NCBI GenBank assembly: GCA_965226965.1 | Contig: OZ245715.1 | Span: forward strand, 4,092,001-4,156,000 | DNA: 64,000 nucleotides | Direction of reading: 5' to 3' | Source of the DNA: Endoryza foliicola | Lineage (GTDB): Bacteria; Bacteroidota; Bacteroidia; Chitinophagales; Chitinophagaceae | In this document: positions 50,095 to 58,287 of the stretch, piece by piece | How positions within the stretch are numbered: position 1 is the first letter of the stretch | How the letters are laid out: every line of letters begins with the position of its first letter | Program-made: the position numbers and the translations under genes | Notes under the pieces: generated by a model | Database searches by the model: none | Told to the model about the DNA's origin: nothing | What the model saw: only the letters and a program-made list of their open reading frames with translations

Positions 50095-52365
50095 TTAGTG
50101 CTTCGAGAATTCTGATCTAATCACATTCAAGGCGCCACCTGCTTTGAACCACTCAATTTGTTGAGCGTTGTAGCTGTGGTTAGCAACAATCGAATCTGAA
50201 CTTCCATCGGCATGGTTCAATACCACGGTCAATGGAGTACCCGGAGTAAAGCTGGTTAAGCCTACTACATCGATCACATCATTTTCTTGAATTTTATCGT
50301 AGTCTTCTTTGTTAGCAAAGGTCAACGCCAACATACCTTGTTTTTTCAAGTTGGTTTCGTGGATACGAGCGAAGCTTTTCACCAATACCACGCGAACGCC
50401 TAAGTGACGAGGCTCCATAGCGGCGTGTTCTCTTGAAGAACCTTCACCATAGTTTTCATCACCCACTACAATTGAACCGATGCCTGCAGCTTTGTACGCC
50501 CGTTGCGTTGCAGGAACAGGACCGTATTCTCCGGTAAGGTGGTTTTTAACGTTGTCGGTTTTTTCGTTGTAGAAGTTCACTGCACCAATCAACATGTTGT
50601 TAGAGATGTTGTCGAGGTGACCTCTAAACTTCAACCAGGGACCCGCCATTGAGATGTGGTCGGTAGTACATTTACCTTTTGCCTTGATCAACAAACGCAA
50701 TCCTTTCAGATCAGTTCCTTCCCAAGCTGCAAATGGATATAATAATTGTAAGCGCTTGCTATCTGATTTTACATCAATGATCACTTTGCTACCGTCTTCA
50801 GCAGGAGCTTGATATCCTGCATCTTCAACAGCAAATCCTTTAACAGGTAATTCATCGCCTGAAGGTGGATCCAATTTCACGGCCTCGCCTTTTTCATTGA
50901 TCAAGGTATCTGTGATTGGATTGAAGGTAAGGTCTCCGGCAATGGCCAAAGCGGTTACCAATTCAGGTGATGCCACAAACGCTAATGTATTGGGATTACC
51001 ATCGGCGCGTTTCGCGAAGTTTCTGTTGAAACTGTGAACGATGGTGTTTCTTTCTTGTTTGTCGGCGCCCATACGATCCCACATACCGATACAGGGTCCG
51101 CAAGCATTGGCGAATACCGTAGCACCGATCTTCGAGAAAGTATCGAGGTAGCCATCACGCTCAATAGTGTAACGAACAAGCTCACTACCGGGAGTAATGG
51201 TGAATTCTGCTTTTGTTTTGAGGTTCTTCTCTGCCACTTGTTTTGCCAAGCTTACAGCGCGACTGATATCTTCATAAGAAGAGTTGGTACAGCTACCGAT
51301 CAAACCCACTTCTACTTTTGTAGGCCAGCCGTTTTTAGCAGCTTCTTCTTTCATCTTAGATATAGGAGTTGCTAAATCCGGAGTGAATGGACCGTTTAAG
51401 TGTGGTTCCAATTCACTTAGGTTGATTTCGATTACGCGATCGAAATATTTCTCAGGATTCGCATACACTTCAGGGTCGCCTGTTAAGTAGTCTTTTACCG
51501 CGTCGGCAGCTGCTGCTACTTCGGCTCTTCCGGTTGATTTGAGGTAGCGAGCCATGCTGTCGTCGTAACCGAAAGTAGAGGTAGTAGCTCCAATTTCAGC
51601 ACCCATGTTACAGATGGTTCCTTTTCCGGTACAGCTCATGCTGGTTGCACCTTCACCGAAATATTCAACAATAGCGTTGGTACCACCTTTTACAGTTAAG
51701 ATACCGGCTACTTTTAAGATAACATCTTTGGGAGCAGTCCAACCGTTCAATTTACCGGTCAGTTTCACCCCAATTAATTTAGGCATCAGCAATTCCCAGC
51801 TAAGGCCGGCCATTACGTCGCAGGCATCTGCACCACCCACACCAATGGCAATCATACCCAAACCACCGGCATTCACCGTATGGCTATCGGTACCAATCAT
51901 CATTCCACCTGGGAACGCGTAATTTTCTAGAACCACTTGGTGGATGATACCGGCTCCTGGCTTCCAGAAACCGATTCCGTATTTATTTGAGATTGAAGAC
52001 AAGAAATTATAAACCTCTTCATTTTCAGAAACCGCCTTTACGAGGTCGGTTTTCCCTTCGTTTTTCGCTACAATCAGGTGATCGCAGTGAACAGTAGAGG
52101 GAACAGCCACTCTTTTACGACCGGTGGTATCGAATTGCAAAAGCGCCATTTGAGCGGTTGCGTCTTGCATTGCAACGCGATCGGGCGCGAAGTCAACATA
52201 CGCTTTTCCTCTTTCATAATCTTTCAGTTCTACGCCGTTCCAAAGGTGGGCGTATAAAATTTTCTCCGCCAATGTGAGGGGGCGTCCCAGCGCCTTGCGA
52301 GCGGCATCCACCTTTGCAGGCATCTCCGCGTAGGTCTTTTTAATGAGGTCGAGATCGAATACCAT
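50095..52365 (-). CDS. Aconitate hydratase
   Basis: 756 residues, aconitase of the mitochondrial-like type. [4Fe-4S] cysteines in IGSCTNSSYED and ANACGPCIG; the swivel domain contains GEGSSREHAA, a family signature. Interconverts citrate and isocitrate in the TCA cycle. Monocistronic with its own terminator. Upstream, between this gene and the divergent PspC-like gene, lies a perfect 22-bp palindrome (52476-52497) that could control one or both. Confidence 0.97.
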   Translation of the reverse strand: MVFDLDLIKKTYAEMPAKVDAARKALGRPLTLAEKILYAHLWNGVELKDYERGKAYVDFAPDRVAMQDATAQMALLQFDTTGRKRVAVPSTVHCDHLIVAKNEGKTDLVKAVSENEEVYNFLSSISNKYGIGFWKPGAGIIHQVVLENYAFPGGMMIGTDSHTVNAGGLGMIAIGVGGADACDVMAGLSWELLMPKLIGVKLTGKLNGWTAPKDVILKVAGILTVKGGTNAIVEYFGEGATSMSCTGKGTICNMGAEIGATTSTFGYDDSMARYLKSTGRAEVAAAADAVKDYLTGDPEVYANPEKYFDRVIEINLSELEPHLNGPFTPDLATPISKMKEEAAKNGWPTKVEVGLIGSCTNSSYEDISRAVSLAKQVAEKNLKTKAEFTITPGSELVRYTIERDGYLDTFSKIGATVFANACGPCIGMWDRMGADKQERNTIVHSFNRNFAKRADGNPNTLAFVASPELVTALAIAGDLTFNPITDTLINEKGEAVKLDPPSGDELPVKGFAVEDAGYQAPAEDGSKVIIDVKSDSKRLQLLYPFAAWEGTDLKGLRLLIKAKGKCTTDHISMAGPWLKFRGHLDNISNNMLIGAVNFYNEKTDNVKNHLTGEYGPVPATQRAYKAAGIGSIVVGDENYGEGSSREHAAMEPRHLGVRVVLVKSFARIHETNLKKQGMLALTFANKEDYDKIQENDVIDVVGLTSFTPGTPLTVVLNHADGSSDSIVANHSYNAQQIEWFKAGGALNVIRSEFSKH

Positions 52366-52475
52366 GAAGAATGAATTGAAAAAAGTTGAAAATCTGGTTT
52401 AATACAGGACTTGGGTCTAGAACTACAGGAATCTCCTTAGTTCGTTGATTTTGAGGCCCAAAGCCGCTATCTAAC

Positions 52476-52497
52476 GCAATTTGTACGTACAAATTGC
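52476..52497. promoter_or_regulatory. Perfect 22-bp palindrome between aconitase and the PspC-like gene
   Basis: Two 11-base half-sites GCAATTTGTAC and GTACAAATTGC meet with no spacer. It is about 110 bp from the aconitase start and 82 bp from the divergent gene's start. Length and symmetry fit an operator for a dimeric regulator; no T run follows, so it is not a terminator. Confidence 0.5.
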
Positions 52498-52578
52498 TGT
52501 CGCGAATTTACTCCAAAATCATTAAACATTCTACAGGAATCATTGTTTGGAAGGAGTATTTTTTCCTAATTTAGAGTT

Positions 52579-52800
52579 ATGAACCGATTCCGATATTTTA
52601 TTGAATGGCATGTATTTGGCGTTTGTACCGCAATTGGCGAGCGCCTTGGTATCGCTACCAGTAGAATTAGAACCTGGTTTGTGTACATTTCTTTCCTTAC
52701 AATGGGGTCGCCTCTTATTCTTTATTTTATTTTGGCTTTTTGGATGAACATCAAGCGCTACATCCTATCCTTTCGCCGGAATCCCATTAAGTATCAATAG
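52579..52800 (+). CDS. PspC-domain-like small membrane protein
   Basis: 73 residues. FGVCTAIGERLGIATSRIRT matches the GVCaGIaeyfgi-iR core of PspC domains, followed by one long hydrophobic segment (WFVYISFLTMGSPLILYFIL) and a basic tail. Members of the phage-shock/envelope-stress PspC group are inner-membrane proteins, often with a domain partner; this is a minimal version. Divergent from aconitase. Confidence 0.82.
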   Translation: MNRFRYFIEWHVFGVCTAIGERLGIATSRIRTWFVYISFLTMGSPLILYFILAFWMNIKRYILSFRRNPIKYQ

Positions 52801-52818
52801 TATTTTTGCTCACGAAGT

Positions 52819-54579
52819 TTACCATTGAATGGTGGCCAACCCTGTTAAATTATTCTCAGCATCGTGATAAAGCGTAAGCAGGCTTCTTTTAGAAGTATAC
52901 GCTATATTTTTCTTGAAAAACAGAAAAGGCATTCCACCGGGAACCACAGTATTCTTCTCCGAAGCTTGGTCAACACTTACTGAACTTGACTGCAAATAAG
53001 GAATGTTCTTTCCATTGATCTCATAATTCAACACTTTGAAGCTCTTCTCCGAAACGGGCAACAGCAATACATTGGTAAATGGAGAGCCCGGAACATATAA
53101 GTTTCGAACCCACTTTTTCAATTCCACTCTAGTTTTAGTATCGGTATAAATCATCAATGTTTTATAGTCAAGCATTTTATTAAACAGCAAAACATTCCCT
53201 GCATCGCGAGGGCTTACATCCCCCATTGCAAAACTAGGCACCGAAACCATCTTGGGTTGAAAGTTGTCGCCGGCTGCTTGCAAGCTTGGGCTTTGCGTAT
53301 TGTTGTTCAGCATGGCTGCTTGTCGGGCACGATCTGCCGCATTCTGGGTTGCAATAGAACTTGCTGTTGGATTGTAGGCTCCTACTCTTTCTCCCGCTCC
53401 TCTGGTAGTGGAAATGACCGGAGTAACAGGCTGTTGTTGCGAAGTGCCTGTTCTGGCTAACGAGTTTCGCTGAGAAGGATTGGTAAGCCCATTATTAATG
53501 GTTCCTCGGTACATACTGAAATTGTTGTACAAATCGCCCACAAACATGATCGACCCTTTTTCTAACACTTTAAAATAGCGAAGTTGAAGGGTATTGGTTA
53601 CTTCTGTAAATGGGATGCTGTAAACCCCCGATTTCAAATCCTTCTTGTACTTTTTATCAATATCGTGTGTAATAATCGTATCCCATACTTTTTTACCGGG
53701 TGTCCAAAATCCGGCCAAAACCCCTTCCACGTTCTTGGTATAAAAATCTTGATAGACACTGCCAATAGCAAGTTGTTTCGAACCGGCATTCCAATCGAAC
53801 AACAATTCAATGGGCTTGTATTGTTTAATATAAAGTTCTGCAAACTTCGGCCCTTCGTTGGTTCCGTTCACATAGAAGAGCTTCACCTTGGTGCCAAGTT
53901 TGTAATTTGAAGCGATATCATGAACCGCTATGAAAAGTTCCCCACCCGGCGCCAAATAGGGTGCAGAAACCGTTTCCAGTTCAGCTTCTAACGGCATATA
54001 ATTGCTGTAGCGCTTCTCCTCTCCACCAACTTCATTCAAAACAATTCCTTCAAACAATACTTGCTGCGTTGAGAATCCACTTACGATTCTGTAGGCAAGA
54101 AACTTATTCCGATCTTCTGTTGTAACCAATTTGTACAGTGCAGAAGAGCCATAGGATGCGAGCGGTGTAGCATCCAGTTCTCGAGTTGCTCCAACTTGCG
54201 ATCCGGTTGAATCAAGCACGGTGCTGGTCAATACCAGTTTTCGATCAACAATGCTTTGTACTATGAATAAAAGCTCATTATTTTCTGCAAAAAGGTTTAC
54301 TGCCTGCAATGTGCTTGCATTGATAAAGGGGAGCTGAATTGCCTTTTCAAACAATCCATCATTATTGAATTTGATAACCTGTGGATCAGCGTTAAGTGGA
54401 GCATAGTAGAGATAATAGCTCGAACCCAATTGTCCAATAATTTGAACATTGTCGCTAGAACGAATCGGAAAAGGAAATTTAGGAAGGTATTTTACATGTT
54501 GAGCTGAACTTTGAAGCACACTCAACTGTAAAATAAAGAGACAGAAAAAGGCCAGTAGTAAACTGCGCTTCATAAACAA
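52819..54579 (-). CDS. Hypothetical secreted protein, beta-rich
   Basis: 586 residues with a signal peptide (KRSLLLAFFCLFILQLSVLQ). Repeated beta-type patterns across the first 370 residues (IIGQLGSSYYLYYAP, LFAENNELLFIVQS, YLAPGGELFIAVHD) are followed by a Gln/Ser/Thr/Pro-rich low-complexity linker (about 380-440, TGTSQQQPVTPVISTTRG) and a C-terminal beta domain. No known domain recognised. The layout is similar to the 41311 protein; both may be periplasmic propeller-like proteins. Confidence 0.72.
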   Translation of the reverse strand: MFMKRSLLLAFFCLFILQLSVLQSSAQHVKYLPKFPFPIRSSDNVQIIGQLGSSYYLYYAPLNADPQVIKFNNDGLFEKAIQLPFINASTLQAVNLFAENNELLFIVQSIVDRKLVLTSTVLDSTGSQVGATRELDATPLASYGSSALYKLVTTEDRNKFLAYRIVSGFSTQQVLFEGIVLNEVGGEEKRYSNYMPLEAELETVSAPYLAPGGELFIAVHDIASNYKLGTKVKLFYVNGTNEGPKFAELYIKQYKPIELLFDWNAGSKQLAIGSVYQDFYTKNVEGVLAGFWTPGKKVWDTIITHDIDKKYKKDLKSGVYSIPFTEVTNTLQLRYFKVLEKGSIMFVGDLYNNFSMYRGTINNGLTNPSQRNSLARTGTSQQQPVTPVISTTRGAGERVGAYNPTASSIATQNAADRARQAAMLNNNTQSPSLQAAGDNFQPKMVSVPSFAMGDVSPRDAGNVLLFNKMLDYKTLMIYTDTKTRVELKKWVRNLYVPGSPFTNVLLLPVSEKSFKVLNYEINGKNIPYLQSSSVSVDQASEKNTVVPGGMPFLFFKKNIAYTSKRSLLTLYHDAENNLTGLATIQW

Positions 54580-54648
54580 TTTCAGGAATGGTTGACTTAT
54601 TTAAATTTACGTAATATTAATATGGAACGTTGCTAATATTAACACAAA

Positions 54649-55587
54649 ATGGAAACAATTATAATAGCCGGAGGTTCGGGATTGGTGGGAAAAGATTTAG
54701 CGAGTCATTTTGCTTCAAAAGGGCATACCGTGATCATTTTAAGTAGGGAGAAGCGAACACCATCCAATGGCATAGCCTATGCCGTTTGGGACACACGCAC
54801 ACAAACAGTGGATGCACAGGCACTTGCGCAGGCAACCGTTGTGATAAACTTAGCGGGTGCAGGTGTGGCTGATAAGCGCTGGTCGCAAGAAAGAAAGCAA
54901 GAAATCTTGGAAAGCCGCGTGCAAAGTGGTCATACCCTGACGAAAGCCCTCACTTCCCTACCAAATAAAGTTCACACTTTTATTCAGGCTTCTGCTATTG
55001 GATGGTACGGAGCCGATCCGGTTGTTCCAAACCCTCATCCCTTCTCGGAGGAGGCCCCGGCCGATACAGAGTTTTTAGGCGCCACCTGTAAAGCTTGGGA
55101 GGAAAGTATTGCAGCACTCAAATCTACTACTATAAGAACCATCACTTTCCGTATAGGGATTGTGTTAAGTAAGAATGGTGGAGCTTTCAAAGAGTTCTAC
55201 AATCCGGTTCGCTTCAGAATTGTACCTACGCTAGGCAATGGTAAGCAAGTTGTAAGTTGGATACATGTGAAAGACTTGGTGGGAATGATTGATTATGCCA
55301 TTGCTAGTCCAACTGTTCAGGGCGTTTACAATGCAACAGCGCCCGCACCTGTAAACAATCACACCTTGATGTCGGTGCTTGGTCAAATTGCCTGCGGCAG
55401 TTTATACATACCGGTACCTGTTCCTTCCTTTGTATTGAAAATAATGCTGGGTGAAATGAGCATAGAGGTTCTGAAAAGTGCAACGGTTTCCGATAAGAAA
55501 ATACTCTCTGCCGGATATCGATTTCAATTTCCGACTATTGATGTGGCGATTAAGGAATTGTTGAATAAGAACGAGCCGGGCAATTAA
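54649..55587 (+). CDS. TIGR01777-family NAD(P)-dependent epimerase-like protein
   Basis: 312 residues. Rossmann motif IIAGGSGLVGKDLASHF at the N-terminus, then NLAGAGVADKRWSQERKQEI and QASAIGWYG, which are hallmarks of the TIGR01777 (YfcH/SDR39U1) group; the C-terminal 50 residues correspond to DUF1731. The family has a sugar-epimerase fold but no settled reaction. It ends GN-TAA, with the last AAT TAA lying in the AT-rich element that begins here. Divergent from the 52819 gene. Confidence 0.92.
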   Translation: METIIIAGGSGLVGKDLASHFASKGHTVIILSREKRTPSNGIAYAVWDTRTQTVDAQALAQATVVINLAGAGVADKRWSQERKQEILESRVQSGHTLTKALTSLPNKVHTFIQASAIGWYGADPVVPNPHPFSEEAPADTEFLGATCKAWEESIAALKSTTIRTITFRIGIVLSKNGGAFKEFYNPVRFRIVPTLGNGKQVVSWIHVKDLVGMIDYAIASPTVQGVYNATAPAPVNNHTLMSVLGQIACGSLYIPVPVPSFVLKIMLGEMSIEVLKSATVSDKKILSAGYRFQFPTIDVAIKELLNKNEPGN

Positions 55588-55630
55588 TAATTAATAAGTA
55601 ATAATTAATAATTAAACAGCCGGCAGTCAG
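55585..55630 (+). repeat. Dispersed repeat abutting the TIGR01777 stop codon
   Basis: TAATAATTAATAAGTAATAA followed by TTAATAATTAAACAGCCGGC. This is the AT-rich part followed by the reverse of the GCCGGCTGTT box. The first TAA is the stop codon of the upstream gene. Confidence 0.8.
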
Positions 55631-55886
55631 GTTGATTGAATTTCGGCGGCTAATCTGTGGGAATCTGTATTAATCTGGGCTATCTGTGGTAAAATAAGGA
55701 CCGTGTAAAGAAGAACGGGAAATACAATAGCTTCTACCAATATTTTATCATCAAAATTTTCGATTAGTTTACTTTACCGCAACGAGTAGAAGCCCTTCGA
55801 CTAGGCCAAAGGCCTGGCTCAGGGAACACGCAAAGTTTTGACTTTTTGAATACTGCACCTTGTGTTCAGTTGAGTTTTTCAAAGTG

Positions 55887-55972
55887 GGCACAAGCTTACG
55901 CTTGCGCCAGCCATCTTTTTTCAGCAAACAGCAAGCTTACGCTTAAACCTAACTCCGCGAGCTTACGCTCGC
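55887..55972. repeat. Cluster of three REP-like hairpins with a TTAC loop
   Basis: GGCACAAGC-TTAC-GCTTGCGCC (55887-55908), AAGC-TTAC-GCTT (55933-55944) and GCGAGC-TTAC-GCTCGC (55957-55972). The loops are identical while the stems vary, as in families of palindromic intergenic units. Confidence 0.7.
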
Positions 55973-56060
55973 TCCGCCGAGGTGAAAAAGAAAACAAGCA
56001 TAAAAGCTAATAAAAAAAAACTCCTCCGTGCCGCTGTGACTCCGTGGTTCTGTATTCCCC

Positions 56061-56427
56061 CGCGAAGCGGCCTCTGCGTTCTTAAGTACGGAGTCTTCGA
56101 AGTTCAAGCTGCCAAAAACTTAAAGCATTAAAACACTCTCCAAACTACAGCCACAATAACTTTGCGTTCCGGCTGTTCCCCGCGAAGCGGCCTCTGCGCT
56201 CTTAAGTAAAAGACTCTCCGAAACTCTTGCTGCCAAATACTTAAAGCATTAAAACACTCTCCAAACTACAGCCACAATAACTTTACGTTCCGGCTGTTCC
56301 CGCGAAGCGGCCTCTGCGTTCTTAAGTAAAAGACTCTCCGAAACTATTGCTGCCAAATACTTAAAGCATTAAAACACTCTCCAAACTCCAACCACAATAA
56401 CTTTGCGTTCCGGCTGTTCCCCGCGAA
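56061..56427. repeat. 120-bp tandem direct repeat, three copies and a partial one
   Basis: Units begin at 56061, 56181, 56301 and (partial) 56422 with CGCGAAGCGGCCTCTGCG. Inner parts are well conserved (CTTAAAGCATTAAAACACTC, CCACAATAACTTT) and each ends with GCGTTCCGGCTGTTCC or a near copy. That end is the box of the dispersed repeat. Differences between units are scattered substitutions. Confidence 0.9.
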
Positions 56428-56482
56428 ATGAACAACAATGCAATCAAGTTCACTTACTCACTACACACATACTCCAGAGCCC

Positions 56483-56530
56483 TCAATTATTAATTATTAA
56501 TTGTTAATTATTAATTGCTAATTATTAATT
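56483..56530 (-). repeat. AT-rich element overlapping the ABC permease stop codon
   Basis: CAATTATTAATTATTAATTG followed by TTAATTATTAATTGCTAATT. On the minus strand the permease ends AAG AAT TAA, with AAT TAA formed by this element. Confidence 0.8.
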
Positions 56531-57322
56531 CTTCAAGTCCACTTTTTTGAAATACCTCATAACCAGCACCGCCATCAGCACAAAATAGATTGCTGCGCAA
56601 ATCAGCAAACTACTGTCTTCCACATTTCTTTGTGCCATCATTCTCGGAATAAAAGGATTGGGTACCAAAGAATCTGTAGATTCTAAGGGAAGAAAATATC
56701 CAACTTTTGAGTTGTTCCTGATCAAAGAAACCCAAAGCAAATTATCAATGATGAATACGAAAGCAAAGTAAATGATAATAGCTAGGCCGGTTCGTTTGAT
56801 TAGAAAAGCAATGACCAATGCCACCATCAAGTATTGAAGTGCCATTAAGAAGAAAAAGCCTATGTATTTCATTCCTTCAAAAAGATGGCTCGTGTCTTTT
56901 GAAAAGATCAATCCAACTACAAGCGCCGAAAGAATCACAACAAGGGTAGCTGCAATTGCCAATACCAATCCTACCAGCATTTTAGAAAGCATGAACTCCT
57001 CTCTCGACAGCCCATCGATAATATTTTGACGATGAGTTCTATACTGCACTTCATTGGTAACAAGAAGTATCAGTAACATCCCAACGAGGATAAAAAACAA
57101 TCCACCGAACCACGACGCGCTGTGCCAAATTTTTGGGAAGAAGGAAGGATTATCGAGCAAGGAAGAGATCATTTTCCCTTGCGCATTGTTATCGACCGAC
57201 TCGTTGTATTTGTCAATGAAAAAATAAAAAGTCAATGGAAACAAAAGAACGAACCCCCCAAACAAAATCCAGAAAGTTCGATAGGATCTAACTTTTAACC
57301 ATTCTATTTTTAATAAATGCAT
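56525..57322 (-). CDS. ABC transporter permease (ABC-2 type)
   Basis: 265 residues with about six membrane segments (for example FWILFGGFVLLFPLTFYF at the N-terminus and LLICAAIYFVLMAVLVMRYF at the end), the layout of short ABC-2 permeases that pair with BcrA-like ATPases. It lies 2 bp after the ATPase gene on the same strand. Substrate unknown; related systems export peptides or lipids. The last codons AAT TAA come from a repeat. Confidence 0.88.
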   Translation of the reverse strand: MHLLKIEWLKVRSYRTFWILFGGFVLLFPLTFYFFIDKYNESVDNNAQGKMISSLLDNPSFFPKIWHSASWFGGLFFILVGMLLILLVTNEVQYRTHRQNIIDGLSREEFMLSKMLVGLVLAIAATLVVILSALVVGLIFSKDTSHLFEGMKYIGFFFLMALQYLMVALVIAFLIKRTGLAIIIYFAFVFIIDNLLWVSLIRNNSKVGYFLPLESTDSLVPNPFIPRMMAQRNVEDSSLLICAAIYFVLMAVLVMRYFKKVDLKN

Positions 57323-57324
57323 GA

Positions 57325-58218
57325 TTACTTGTTTTGGGTGAGTTCAAAGAATTTAGTTTCGAGGCTTTTCTTTCTTAGCCGCAAATGCTGCAATACAATA
57401 CCTTTTGAAAAACAGAATTGATTCAAGCTCTCCATTGATACCATTCCTGTAGTAAAGTAAAGTTCCAAGAATTGAGATTGAGGCACCATTCTTACAAGCT
57501 CCGGATAGTCTTTCAAAAGTTCTGCCAGCGCGTCCAAATTTGTAGAGGCAACTTCTACAATATCTTCATTCACTAAAATTTCATCTACATTACCCGATGC
57601 CAATAGTTTGCCTCTTTGTAATATAGCTACATGCGTACAAACCTTTTCAACTTCATCAAGCAAATGGCTGGCCATGATAATGGTTTTGCCTTGCTTATAC
57701 AATTGAATGATCAAATTGCGGATTTCAGCAATCCCCACAGGATCGAGCCCGTTGGTAGGTTCATCAAATACCAATACGGTTGGGTCGCCCAACAAACAAG
57801 ACGCAATGGCCAATCGTTGTTTCATTCCTAAAGAATAGGTGCTGAACTTGGAATCCTTTCGTTCGGTGAGTGCTACCAATTCCAATACTCGGTCAATATC
57901 CGATTCGGGAACGCCTTTGATCGCCGCTGCAATTTTGAGGTTATCGACTGCACTGAGATACGCATAGAAATTAGGAGTTTCTAAGAGTGTACCAATTTTT
58001 TTGCGGAGAGCCGCACTGGCCGGTTCGTTAAAAAAAGAGAAATCACCTCCACTGGGCTGGAGTACATTCATGATAATACCCAGCAAAGTCGTTTTCCCGC
58101 TTCCGTTAGGACCTAAAATCCCAAAAACGCAACCTTCCGGCACTTCAAAGCTTACATCTTGCAAGGCTTGAATGCGACCATACTTTTTAGATAGATGTTG
58201 TAATGTTAAAACAGACAT
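57325..58218 (-). CDS. ABC transporter ATP-binding protein (BcrA-like)
   Basis: 297 residues: Walker A GPNGSGKTTLLGI, signature region YSLGMKQRLAIA, Walker B LVFDEPTNGLDP and H-loop ASHLLDEV, then a C-terminal extension of about 80 residues. The YSLGMKQRL form of the signature is typical of bacitracin-export-type ATPases. Energises the adjacent permease. A palindromic ATGCATGCAT run lies just upstream (near 58253). Confidence 0.93.
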   Translation of the reverse strand: MSVLTLQHLSKKYGRIQALQDVSFEVPEGCVFGILGPNGSGKTTLLGIIMNVLQPSGGDFSFFNEPASAALRKKIGTLLETPNFYAYLSAVDNLKIAAAIKGVPESDIDRVLELVALTERKDSKFSTYSLGMKQRLAIASCLLGDPTVLVFDEPTNGLDPVGIAEIRNLIIQLYKQGKTIIMASHLLDEVEKVCTHVAILQRGKLLASGNVDEILVNEDIVEVASTNLDALAELLKDYPELVRMVPQSQFLELYFTTGMVSMESLNQFCFSKGIVLQHLRLRKKSLETKFFELTQNK

Positions 58219-58287
58219 GCATGCATTCTTTCCTTCAAGATAAGAAAATTATGCATGCATGAATAAATATGTGGCGAATGCAATGTT

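Larger units (their letters stand above)
55588..56524. other. Repeat-filled intergenic region, no gene
   Basis: About 940 bp between the TIGR01777 gene and the ABC permease. From left to right: the AT-rich element (55585-55630), a TTCGACT...GGCTCAGG module (55791-55830), three TTAC-loop hairpins (55887-55972), the 120-bp tandem repeat (56061-56427) and a second AT-rich element (56483-56530). No ORF here is believable. Confidence 0.8.
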
